From: Bacteroidales bacterium UBA714
GTDB lineage: Bacteria > Bacteroidota > Bacteroidia > Bacteroidales > UBA932
NCBI GenBank assembly: GCA_002298075.1
Contig: DBLW01000041.1
Location: 1-5,566, forward strand
DNA: 5,566 nt
Reading direction: 5' to 3'
Below the pieces are notes generated by a model that made no database searches, was not told the DNA's origin, and was given only the letters and a program-made list of their open reading frames with translations. Below are positions 1 to 5,566 of this stretch, piece after piece (position 1 is the first letter of the stretch; the number at the start of each line of letters is the position of its first letter). The position numbers and the translations under genes are program-made.

Positions 1-50
1 CGTACGGCAGTTTAGCAAACTGCTGGTTTCAGCCACTCACCCATCTCACC
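1..50 (-). tRNA. tRNA-Ser (anticodon GCU), 5' part only, truncated by window edge
   Basis: Read on the minus strand from position 50, this is the 5' half of a class II tRNA. It shows a 7-nt acceptor strand (GGTGAGA), T8, a 3-bp D stem (GGT paired with ACC), a D loop with the GTGG element, and a perfect 5-bp anticodon stem (GCAGT with ACTGC). The 7-nt loop is TTGCTAA, which places anticodon GCT at complement 14-16 and so reads AGC/AGU serine codons. The following CGTACG would be the first strand of the long variable arm typical of tRNA-Ser. The second half of the gene lies beyond the left edge, so the acceptor and T-arm pairing cannot be checked. The general pattern resembles the known bacterial tRNA-Ser(GCU). 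Confidence 0.93.
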
Positions 51-98
51 AATATCCCTTGAATGAGGCCGGTTACAGCCGCGTGGCTTGCGGAAGTA

Positions 99-138
99 CC
101 TGTTTTCATGAAGAAAACTGGCCAATTCAGTCAATTGG
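99..138 (-). other. Two abutting hairpins in the leader before tRNA-Ser
   Basis: Two inverted repeats lie end to end. At 122-138 CCAATT and AATTGG form a perfect 6-bp stem around a 5-nt loop. At 99-121 GTTTTC and GAAAAC form a 6-bp stem around a 5-nt loop, and two further C-G pairs extend it beyond one T-T mismatch. A third, weaker CCGC/GCGG stem lies at 79-93. If the promoter at 144-174 is correct, the transcript would start about at the first stem, so these hairpins would form the 5' leader removed during tRNA maturation. They could instead mark the 3' end of the floA transcript, but neither stem is followed by a clear T tract on the minus strand, so an intrinsic terminator is not well supported. 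The rest of 51-98 shows nothing else I recognise. Confidence 0.4.
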
Positions 139-143
139 GACTG

Positions 144-174
144 CAAAGATACTAATTATTTATTGTTTTGCAAT
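144..174 (-). promoter_or_regulatory. Bacteroidota-type promoter for tRNA-Ser, overlapping the floA 3' end
   Basis: On the minus strand TATCTTTG (complement 144-151) matches the Bacteroidota -7 consensus TAnnTTTG exactly. An ATTG at complement 171-174, one mismatch from the -33 consensus TTTG, lies 19 nt upstream, within the usual 19-21 spacing. The -33 element falls inside the last codons of floA. Start of transcription would be near 137-138, leaving a leader of nearly 90 nt before the tRNA 5' end at position 50. The call is by consensus match only. Confidence 0.55.
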
Positions 175-1113
175 ATTTTCTCGCATTTCAGTATCTGCCT
201 GGATATTTTTCATCTTATAGTAATCCATGATGCCGAGATTGCCGTTGCGGAAAGCCTCTGCCATTGCAAGAGGAACATCAGCTTCAGCCTCAATGACTCT
301 CGCACGGGCCTCCTGGGCCTTCGCCTTCATCTCCTGCTCCAAAGCCACGGCCATCGCACGCCTTTCCTCCGCACGAGCCTGGGCGATATTCTTGTCAGCT
401 TCAGCCTGGTCCATCTGCAGGACAGCACCTATGTTCTTTCCTATGTCTATGTCAGCAATGTCAATTGAAAGAATCTCAAAGGCAGTGCCGGCATCCAAGC
501 CCTTATTGAGCACAACTTTGGATATGCTGTCCGGATTCTCAAGCACAAGCTTGTGACTCTCAGCCGAACCGATTGATGAAACGATGCCCTCGCCCACTCT
601 TGCAAGCACAGTCTCTTCACCCGCACCTCCGACAAGCTGCTTGATATTCGCACGTACAGTGACACGCGCCTTGGCAATAAGCTGGATTCCGTCCTTTGCG
701 ACAGCTGCCACAGGAGGAGTATTGATTACCTTCGGATTGACAGACATCTGCACAGCCTCGAAAACATCACGTCCGGCCAAATCAATTGCAGCAGCCATCT
801 TGAAATCGAGGAAAATATTTGCCTTGTCGGCAGAAATGAGGGCGTTGACAACCTTGGTTACATTTCCCTTTGCCAGATAATGCGCCTCAAGCTCATTGGC
901 ATACAGTTTCAGTCCGGCCTTTGTTCCGGTAACCATTGCCATGACGATAGTATTCGGAGACACTCCCCTCCAGCGCATAAGCACCAGCTGTATCAACGAA
1001 ATCCTCACTCCGGAAATGAGAGCCTGAAACCACAGGGTCACAGGGAAAAACCAGAGAAAAACAACAAGGCCGACAATCGCAACCGCAGCCCAAACAAAAA
1101 TCATAACATCCAT
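160..1113 (-). CDS. floA: Flotillin-like membrane scaffold protein FloA (YqfA / UPF0365 family)
   Basis: The 317-residue product matches the bacterial flotillin FloA along its full length. FloA forms foci in the inner membrane and helps organise functional membrane microdomains. Residues about 4-25 are a hydrophobic membrane hairpin or segment (MIFVWAAVAIVGLVVFLWFF), followed by the family hallmark SGVRISL (34-40). The SPFH/PHB-type core carries strongly conserved blocks: LEAHYLAKGNV (75-85), AIDLAGRDV (109-117), SVNPKVINTPP (124-134), LVGGAGEE (160-167), ARVGEGIV (171-178) and LSIDIADIDIGKNIGA (215-230). The C-terminal part (about 234-285) is an Ala/Glu-rich coiled coil with QAEADKNIAQARAEERRAMA. 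B. subtilis FloA is 331 residues, so the length is normal. The start is taken as ATG at 1113; an in-frame TTG at 1122 would add three residues, and ATG 1104 would remove three. It is the last gene of the operon after nfeD, the classic partnership. Confidence 0.96.
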   Translation of the reverse strand: MDVMIFVWAAVAIVGLVVFLWFFPVTLWFQALISGVRISLIQLVLMRWRGVSPNTIVMAMVTGTKAGLKLYANELEAHYLAKGNVTKVVNALISADKANIFLDFKMAAAIDLAGRDVFEAVQMSVNPKVINTPPVAAVAKDGIQLIAKARVTVRANIKQLVGGAGEETVLARVGEGIVSSIGSAESHKLVLENPDSISKVVLNKGLDAGTAFEILSIDIADIDIGKNIGAVLQMDQAEADKNIAQARAEERRAMAVALEQEMKAKAQEARARVIEAEADVPLAMAEAFRNGNLGIMDYYKMKNIQADTEMRENIAKQ

Positions 1114-1136
1114 ATCATTCAATTATAAGTTTTTCA

Positions 1137-1241
1137 TTAATAAAGCTTTCCGCAGTACAATGCAGCCGGCAGCCACAATTCTTCATACACCGCACCACGG
1201 ACACAATTAAAAAGTCCGTTCAGCATGAAAGTCCCTCCCAT
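1137..1241 (-). CDS. Possible small ORF (29-34 residues) between nfeD and floA
   Basis: A short frame on the operon strand sits neatly in the nfeD-floA gap. ATG at 1241 gives 34 residues and an in-frame ATG at 1226 gives 29; both end at TAA 1137-1139. It begins 14 nt after the nfeD stop and ends 23 nt before the floA ATG. The peptide starts MGGTFMLNGLFNCVRGA and ends LWLPAALYCGKLY. It has two cysteines and an aromatic, moderately hydrophobic C-terminal half, but no clear membrane segment. I do not recognise it. An open frame of this size is expected by chance, and no ribosome-binding signal helps decide, as is usual in this phylum. The gap may simply be untranslated spacer. Apart from this and the inverted repeat at 1197-1219, I see nothing in the gap. 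Confidence 0.2.
   Translation of the reverse strand: MGGTFMLNGLFNCVRGAVYEELWLPAALYCGKLY
1197..1219. repeat. Small inverted repeat in the nfeD-floA gap
   Basis: ACGGAC (1197-1202) and GTCCGT (1214-1219) form a perfect 6-bp stem around an 11-nt AT-rich loop. In the minus-strand mRNA it would lie about 37 nt after the nfeD stop codon. There is no T tract after the stem, so it is not an obvious intrinsic terminator. It could be an mRNA processing or stabilising hairpin, or chance. Confidence 0.25.
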
Positions 1242-1255
1242 TCGCAGGAACAAGA

Positions 1256-1723
1256 TCAAAAATCATCTTCCACCGGCTTGACAAACACCTTGTTATCATC
1301 AATCAGCACCACTTCCACCTCAACGCCAGGTCCTGTCATGCCCTCCAGCGCAGTCACCTCCACAGACTCATCCGCAAAACGGGCCGTTCCCATAGGAGCG
1401 AGCCTTGTCACAGTAACTCCCCTGTCCCCGACAGAAAGCACAGCACCGGAAGGGACTGCCTTAGAATCAATGTTCGTATGCAGAGTGAACCTTTTCCATG
1501 TCTTGGCACGGAGCACATATATGGTCATCGCAAGCAGAAGCAGGGCATTTCCGGCAGTCACCAGCGCACCCGTCACATTTCCGTATTCATAGAATGCATA
1601 AAAACATGACCCGGCCAGCGAAAGAAGGCCGAGCACCCCGGCCACACCAACTCCGGGGATTATGAGAATTTCAGCAAAGATCAGCACAAGGCCGACCAGA
1701 ATGAGCATCACGATTATTTCCAT
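1256..1723 (-). CDS. NfeD family membrane protein, short form without protease domain
   Basis: A 155-residue integral membrane protein of the short NfeD type. The N-terminal half is three hydrophobic segments, roughly residues 4-24, 26-46 and 51-71. It is followed by a soluble C-terminal domain (about 92-152) that fits the NfeD OB-fold-like beta barrel. The family pattern is visible in RGVTVTRLAPMGTARF (101-116), the VEVTALEG stretch (121-128) and the closing VEVEVVLIDDNKVFVKP (134-150). Long NfeD proteins carry a ClpP-like serine protease before the membrane part; that domain is absent here, as in the short forms typically next to floA. The domain is thought to interact with the flotillin and to support membrane microdomains. 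Start: ATG at 1723 is preferred, giving an 11-nt gap after the upstream gene. An in-frame TTG at 1732 would give 158 residues and a 2-nt gap. Either spacing indicates cotranscription with the 629-residue gene. Confidence 0.9.
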   Translation of the reverse strand: MEIIVMLILVGLVLIFAEILIIPGVGVAGVLGLLSLAGSCFYAFYEYGNVTGALVTAGNALLLLAMTIYVLRAKTWKRFTLHTNIDSKAVPSGAVLSVGDRGVTVTRLAPMGTARFADESVEVTALEGMTGPGVEVEVVLIDDNKVFVKPVEDDF

Positions 1724-1734
1724 AGCCGTCAAAT

Positions 1735-3624
1735 TTACTTATTCGTCAGCTCACTTCCAAACAATTCCACAGAAACATTACAATCCGAAGACTCTGACAC
1801 AAACGCAGCAAGAGCATCGGCCGCAGCTTTGTCATTGAAAGGCCCGGCCATGAATATCACAATGCCCTCCTCCGTCTCAGTACGTGCGATGTCCTTCCCG
1901 GAAGCCCTCTCAACGATTCCCGCCGCAAGAGACGGGTCCAGTTCACCGGACACAGGCTCAATCCTCACCTGATAAAGCAGAGGGGCGCTGCTTCTGGAAG
2001 CCTCAATTGCACGGGCTTTCGACACAGGCACATCCTTTCCGTCAACACAGGCCGTGACATAAGCACTCCGGAATCCCTGGCGGCGCACTGCCTCAACACT
2101 TGCGGCCGCCTGAGCAAAAGAAGCGAACCGCCCGGCCCTATAAATATACAGACCTGACGGGGAGCGGCTCTCATAAACCGGACTAAGCCCGCGCAAATCC
2201 TTTACAGAAGCCTTCTTGGCACTTCCGTACATCTGTATCTGATAAACGACTCCCTGCGGAAGAGACTGGTCTTCAGCGAGACGTCCCTCTTCAAGCACCA
2301 TAAAAGTATAGTCAAACTTTTCCTCAGGACCGGCCACCTCTATATCAAGAGGAGCTCCGGCAGACCTGCGCCTGAACTCATACCCGTCCATCGGAGAATC
2401 CTCAGAACCACTGTCGTCACCCAAATCCGGGTCTATGAAAACGCCTTTCTTAAGAAATTCCATCTCAACGTCACGAAGGTCCACATTGGCCCTGTCAAGC
2501 ACATCCTGCAGACGCGGAAGCTCGGATTCAAGACGAAGAATCCTGTCCGTAATGGCGGACCTCTCCTCAGCATCATTGCCGAAAGCATATTCGGTCCTCA
2601 ACTCCTCTAGAGAAAAAGACAGGTCAGAAATGGAATCACGCAGTGAGCGCACACGCGCCATCCTCTCCATATATTTGCGTGTCAGGTCATTATCAGGGAA
2701 GTCAGTATCATCCCGGCGCGAAGCCTTGCTTCTCAGAGGCTCAAGACGGGACAAGGCAAGCAGCGAATCAGGCTCCTCAACCGGAACATGAACAGGATAT
2801 TCCTCATATTCAAGCACATAAACAAACACACTATCCCGAGAGCATTCACGATTTGACGCAAAAAGACTGTATTGCCCGTCCTCAGAATTTACAAACAGGA
2901 AATCATCTGCCGGAGATGAGTACGGGAACCCCATGTTGCGCGGAGCCGTCCACTCCCCCTTTTCCGCGTCCCAATCCGACATATAAAGGTCATATCCTCC
3001 TATACCGTAAAATCCTTGCGAGGCAAAATACATGGTTTTCCTGTCAGGAGAAAACATCGGATAAATCTCACCCGAGCCGGAAGTGACAGCCTCACCGGCC
3101 GGCACAGGAGCCGTCCACACGGTGTCCTCAAACTCCGTCAGACAAATGTTCCTCACACCTTTGCCGTCAGGAGCGGAAAAAAGAATGGCATCATCCCACT
3201 CAGGTGCATACAGGGCACGTACAAGCCCGTCAGAAGCAGAAGAGTCAAGCTGATTGGGAATGCTTCTCCAGCTGCGGTCCTCAAGGGGATAATACAGGAA
3301 AAAATCTTCAAGAGAGAATCTGCGCCTGTCAATCACCTTCGGCTTTCTTGCGAAACGTGCCATATTCCTGCCGTTCTCAGCCATCAGGATGCGCTCATTC
3401 ACGGAAAATACCGCGGAAGAGTCCGTTGAATCCCTTTGGCTCATGTGGCCCAGAGCCTCCAGATAAGTCCCGTGCGCCTCCGCAAACCTGTAGGCACGAT
3501 GCAAAGAATCACCCAGGCGCACAAGGCTGTCGGCGATGTGTGTCTGCGCGTAGGCATTACCGGCAAAACTGAAGCAAAGCACAAATGCCGGAATCATTTT
3601 AAAGAAGCACGAAAACCTCCCCAT
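1735..3624 (-). CDS. Secreted PD40-repeat protein with coiled coil and two C-terminal SPOR-like repeats
   Basis: A 629-residue predicted periplasmic protein, not assigned to a named gene. A Sec signal peptide ends at AYA-Q (residues 1-26; positively charged start, hydrophobic core 11-20). Residues about 28-60 look like one helical TPR-like pair (LGDSLHRAYRFAEAHGTYLEAL). Residues about 135-275 contain PD40/TolB-like beta-propeller repeats. The clearest is YPMFSPDRKTMYFAS (188-202) followed by GIGGYDLYMSD, with more degenerate copies at 137-151 and 239-270. A charged helical stretch at about 312-392 is a likely coiled coil. At the C-terminus two segments resemble SPOR domains: 459-538 (VVYQIQMYGSAKKAS, then YIYRAGRFASFAQAAA) and 549-625 (LLYQVRIEPVSG, then IVIFMAGPFNDKAAADAL). 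SPOR domains of other proteins bind denuded peptidoglycan, so a cell-wall-associated role is inferred, not shown. First gene of an operon with nfeD and floA. Confidence 0.82.
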   Translation of the reverse strand: MGRFSCFFKMIPAFVLCFSFAGNAYAQTHIADSLVRLGDSLHRAYRFAEAHGTYLEALGHMSQRDSTDSSAVFSVNERILMAENGRNMARFARKPKVIDRRRFSLEDFFLYYPLEDRSWRSIPNQLDSSASDGLVRALYAPEWDDAILFSAPDGKGVRNICLTEFEDTVWTAPVPAGEAVTSGSGEIYPMFSPDRKTMYFASQGFYGIGGYDLYMSDWDAEKGEWTAPRNMGFPYSSPADDFLFVNSEDGQYSLFASNRECSRDSVFVYVLEYEEYPVHVPVEEPDSLLALSRLEPLRSKASRRDDTDFPDNDLTRKYMERMARVRSLRDSISDLSFSLEELRTEYAFGNDAEERSAITDRILRLESELPRLQDVLDRANVDLRDVEMEFLKKGVFIDPDLGDDSGSEDSPMDGYEFRRRSAGAPLDIEVAGPEEKFDYTFMVLEEGRLAEDQSLPQGVVYQIQMYGSAKKASVKDLRGLSPVYESRSPSGLYIYRAGRFASFAQAAASVEAVRRQGFRSAYVTACVDGKDVPVSKARAIEASRSSAPLLYQVRIEPVSGELDPSLAAGIVERASGKDIARTETEEGIVIFMAGPFNDKAAADALAAFVSESSDCNVSVELFGSELTNK

Positions 3625-3652
3625 TTCAGAATCTACTCTCTATTTCAGCCTA

Positions 3653-3660
3653 CAAAAATA
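3653..3660 (-). promoter_or_regulatory. Probable -7 box for the PD40/SPOR-nfeD-floA operon
   Basis: TATTTTTG on the minus strand (complement 3653-3660) matches TAnnTTTG exactly, 28 nt before the ATG at 3624. That would give a leader of about 20-25 nt. No good TTTG lies 19-21 nt further upstream, so only the -7 half is supported. The region is AT-rich, which raises the chance of a fortuitous match. Confidence 0.4.
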
Positions 3661-3700
3661 AGAAATATTTGCAGAAACTTCATTTATAAGAAAAAAATCG

Positions 3701-3708
3701 TAAATTTG
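3701..3708 (+). promoter_or_regulatory. Probable -7 box for secDF
   Basis: TAAATTTG matches the TAnnTTTG -7 consensus exactly and points toward secDF. Transcription would begin near 3714-3716, giving a leader of about 80 nt that opens with the hairpin at 3718-3756. The -33 position 19-21 nt upstream shows no TTTG; a TTTG at 3668-3671 is too far away (29 nt). It is separated from the opposing -7 box by about 40 bp, so the two promoters probably share upstream DNA. Confidence 0.45.
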
Positions 3709-3717
3709 TGCCCTATT

Positions 3718-3756
3718 TGCGGTATGTATGTGGCACAGTCTCCGTACAATACCGCA
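3718..3756 (+). promoter_or_regulatory. Long hairpin in the secDF 5' leader
   Basis: TGCGGTAT (3718-3725) and ATACCGCA (3749-3756) pair perfectly over 8 bp. Beyond a single bulged A (3748), GTATG (3726-3730) and CGTAC (3743-3747) continue the stem for 5 more pairs, including one T-G wobble. The loop is 12 nt (3731-3742). The predicted transcript would start only a few bases before the stem, and the secDF ATG follows 38 nt after it. There is no T tract after the hairpin on either strand, so it is not a terminator. It could stabilise the mRNA 5' end, bind a regulator as RNA, or act as a DNA operator; the sequence does not decide. Confidence 0.5.
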
Positions 3757-3794
3757 TGAATTGATAACAAATATCATTAAATTCAATAAACATT

Positions 3795-5566
3795 ATGCAA
3801 AGTAAAGGTGCTATCAGATTTGTGGCTGTCCTGCTCGCTCTTGCGTCAATATGGCAGCTCTCATTCACACTGGTGACAACTGTCCAGGAGAAGAGGGCCG
3901 TAAGATATGCAGAAGCAAAGGCAGAGGCCGCAATGAATTCAGCCGCTTTCGCCAAAGTCAATGAAGCGGACCATGCCTTCTATCTTGACTCAATCAGAAA
4001 AGTGGAGAACAGGAGGTATATCGATTCCATCTCAACAGAGAAAGTGTATTTCGGTTACACTTACAAGGACATCAAGGCAAAATCAATCAACCTCGGCCTT
4101 GACCTCAAGGGAGGTATGAACGTGATGCTCCAGGTTCAGCTTGAGGATCTCGTGAAGGCTCTCTCAAACCACAACTCAACTCCGGAATTCACCAATGCAA
4201 TCGCTCTTGCAAAACAGCGCAGCGTTGATTCAAGGGAAGATTTCATCACGCTCTTCGCAGACGCGTGGAAAGAGACCTCAAACGGCATGCCGCTCGCACA
4301 GGTGTTCGGTACTTTCGACATGGTGGGCAAAATCGGTCCTGAATCTTCTGACGCACAGGTCATCGACGTAATCAGGAGCGAGGCCGAGAGCGCAATCGCA
4401 AACTCATTCAACGTATTGAGAAACCGTATCGACCGTTTCGGCGTGACACAGCCTAACATCCAGAAACTCGGAAACAGCGGACGCATCCTCGTCGAGCTTC
4501 CGGGCGTGAAGGAGCCTGAGCGTGTAAGAAAACTCCTCCAGGGAACCGCTTCACTCGAATTTTGGCCGACATACGACAACACTGAGCTCCAGGGCTATCT
4601 CGTGGAGGCCAACGGGCGTCTCGCAACCATCCTTGCAGAAGAGCAGGAGCCTGTTCAGGCAGTTGACGCAGCTCCGGTAGCAGATACAGACTCACTCCTC
4701 GCTGAAGAGCTCCGCAACAAGGAAAACGAGGCAAAGATGGAGTCAGAGTGGAAAAGGAACAACCCTCTGTTCTCGGTTCTCGAGCCAGCACAGTACAAGA
4801 GCGCATGTCTCGGATATGCACACTATACAGACACTGCAAAAATCAACAAGTTCTTCGCAATGCCTCAGGTAAGGGAGTGCTTCCCTCCTGAATTCAGGCC
4901 ATTGTGGACAGTTAAGCCTTCAGCTGCCGGAGAGAACATCTTCGAGCTCGTGGCCATCAAGGTGGCATCAGCTGACGGAAAGGCCCCTCTTGACGGAGGC
5001 GCAGTAACTGACGCACGCGTGCAGTACGGCAACTCAGGCGGAAACCCTCACGTATCAATGTCAATGAACGGTGAAGGCGCAGGCATCTGGGCAAGGATGA
5101 CCGGTGACAACATCGGAAAGCAGATTGCTGTCGTGCTCGACGGAATGGTTTACTCATATCCTACCGTAAACGGCAAAATCGAAGGCGGAAGCTCAGAGAT
5201 TTCAGGTAAATTCACACTTGAAGAGGCGGAGGACCTTGCAAATGTCCTCAAGTCAGGTAAGCTCCCTGCACCAGCAACAATCATCCAGGAGCAGGTAGTG
5301 GGACCTTCACTCGGAGCCGAGTCCATCAATGCCGGTATGATTTCATTCATCATCGCATTCGTCCTCGTCCTCATCTACATGGTTCTCTTCTATCAGGGTG
5401 CCGGTCTGGTGGCTGACGTGGCCCTCCTTTGCAACGTGCTGCTTCTTTTCGGAACTCTCGTTTCATTCGGAGCCGTCCTCACTCTCCCGGGTATCGCAGG
5501 TCTCGTCCTGACACTCGGTATGGCCGTGGACGCAAACGTCATCATCTATGAGCGTATCAAGGAAGA
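3795..5566 (+). CDS. secDF: Protein translocase subunit SecD (N-terminal part of probable SecDF fusion), open at window end
   Basis: The first 590 residues of the inner-membrane export motor that uses the proton gradient to complete SecA/SecYEG-driven translocation. Residues 6-27 are the first membrane segment. The SecD signature LGLDLKGG is at 100-107, and NRIDRFGV at 210-217 with LVELPGV after it belongs to the periplasmic P1 domain. Residues about 281-325 are a charged, low-complexity stretch. DGMVYSYP and the IEGGSSEISGKF block precede LKSGKLPAP (485-493). Membrane segments follow at about 516-533, 537-556 and 560-582. GMAVDANVIIYERIKEE (575 onward) carries Asp579, equivalent to the proton-pathway Asp519 of E. 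coli SecD. The frame has no stop before the right edge. In Bacteroidota SecD is usually fused to SecF (about 1000 residues), so a fusion is inferred. ATG 3795 is the only good start: in-frame TGA and TAA stops lie at 3762-3767. No Shine-Dalgarno is visible. Confidence 0.95.
   Translation, partial: MQSKGAIRFVAVLLALASIWQLSFTLVTTVQEKRAVRYAEAKAEAAMNSAAFAKVNEADHAFYLDSIRKVENRRYIDSISTEKVYFGYTYKDIKAKSINLGLDLKGGMNVMLQVQLEDLVKALSNHNSTPEFTNAIALAKQRSVDSREDFITLFADAWKETSNGMPLAQVFGTFDMVGKIGPESSDAQVIDVIRSEAESAIANSFNVLRNRIDRFGVTQPNIQKLGNSGRILVELPGVKEPERVRKLLQGTASLEFWPTYDNTELQGYLVEANGRLATILAEEQEPVQAVDAAPVADTDSLLAEELRNKENEAKMESEWKRNNPLFSVLEPAQYKSACLGYAHYTDTAKINKFFAMPQVRECFPPEFRPLWTVKPSAAGENIFELVAIKVASADGKAPLDGGAVTDARVQYGNSGGNPHVSMSMNGEGAGIWARMTGDNIGKQIAVVLDGMVYSYPTVNGKIEGGSSEISGKFTLEEAEDLANVLKSGKLPAPATIIQEQVVGPSLGAESINAGMISFIIAFVLVLIYMVLFYQGAGLVADVALLCNVLLLFGTLVSFGAVLTLPGIAGLVLTLGMAVDANVIIYERIKE

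Noticed and set aside
99..138. Intrinsic terminator for the floA operon
   Set aside because: The stems are AT-rich and no T tract follows them on the minus strand.
227..1128. Plus-strand frames opposite floA (e.g. 227-556, 584-880, 880-1128)
   Set aside because: They are shadows of floA, whose conserved protein sequence is beyond doubt.
2435..3572. Plus-strand open frames of 118-147 residues across the PD40/SPOR gene
   Set aside because: They are antisense to a gene with a signal peptide, clear domain motifs and uninterrupted 629 codons; the translations are Ser/Arg-rich and look non-biological.
3724..3759. An 11-codon leader peptide (ATG 3724 to TGA) as a SecM/VemP-like arrest peptide
   Set aside because: It is too short, lacks a signal or membrane segment and has no arrest-like motif; it lies within the hairpin and is probably chance.
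3713..3961. Minus-strand 82-residue frame across the secDF start
   Set aside because: It covers the secDF leader hairpin and the first membrane segment in antisense, with no motif or promoter of its own.
4136..5374. Several long open frames on the minus strand opposite secDF (4136-4582, 4453-4839, 4957-5157, 5150-5374)
   Set aside because: They lie antisense to an unambiguous SecD coding sequence, overlap each other and show no recognisable protein pattern; they follow from its codon bias.

Overview
The window looks like chromosomal DNA of a Bacteroidota bacterium, most likely Bacteroidales. The evidence is the TAnnTTTG-type -7 promoter boxes, the AT-rich regions without Shine-Dalgarno motifs before the starts, a SecD N-terminus of the type usually fused to SecF in this phylum, and a PD40-repeat envelope protein of Bacteroidota style. 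GC content is moderate. The genus cannot be fixed from this sequence. There is no sign of mobile elements, CRISPR or phage genes; most of it is ordinary core-genome content.

Layout: Positions 1-50 (minus) hold the 5' part of a serine tRNA with anticodon GCU, cut by the window edge. Its probable promoter overlaps the last codons of floA, leaving a leader of nearly 90 nt with several short hairpins. Positions 160-3624 (minus) form an apparent three-gene operon, read right to left: a secreted 629-residue protein with PD40 propeller repeats, a coiled coil and two SPOR-like C-terminal repeats; then a short membrane NfeD protein; then floA, a flotillin-like scaffold protein. The nfeD-floA gap of about 140 bp contains a 29-34 codon open frame on the same strand and a small inverted repeat.

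Positions 3625-3794 are a divergent intergenic region with a -7 box facing each way and a long hairpin in the predicted secDF leader. From 3795 to the right edge (plus) runs the SecD half of a protein-export motor protein, very probably a SecDF fusion, open at the window end.

How the genes fit together: NfeD and FloA are a well-known pair acting in membrane microdomain organisation, with the NfeD OB-fold domain thought to work with the flotillin. The envelope protein upstream is secreted and probably periplasmic, so the operon as a whole looks devoted to the cell envelope. SecDF, transcribed divergently, uses the proton gradient to help pull proteins across the inner membrane, and that export route would carry the 629-residue protein. 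I did not find a convincing new system. The least explained items are the secDF leader hairpin, the small frame between nfeD and floA, and the coupling of a PD40/SPOR protein to nfeD-floA.
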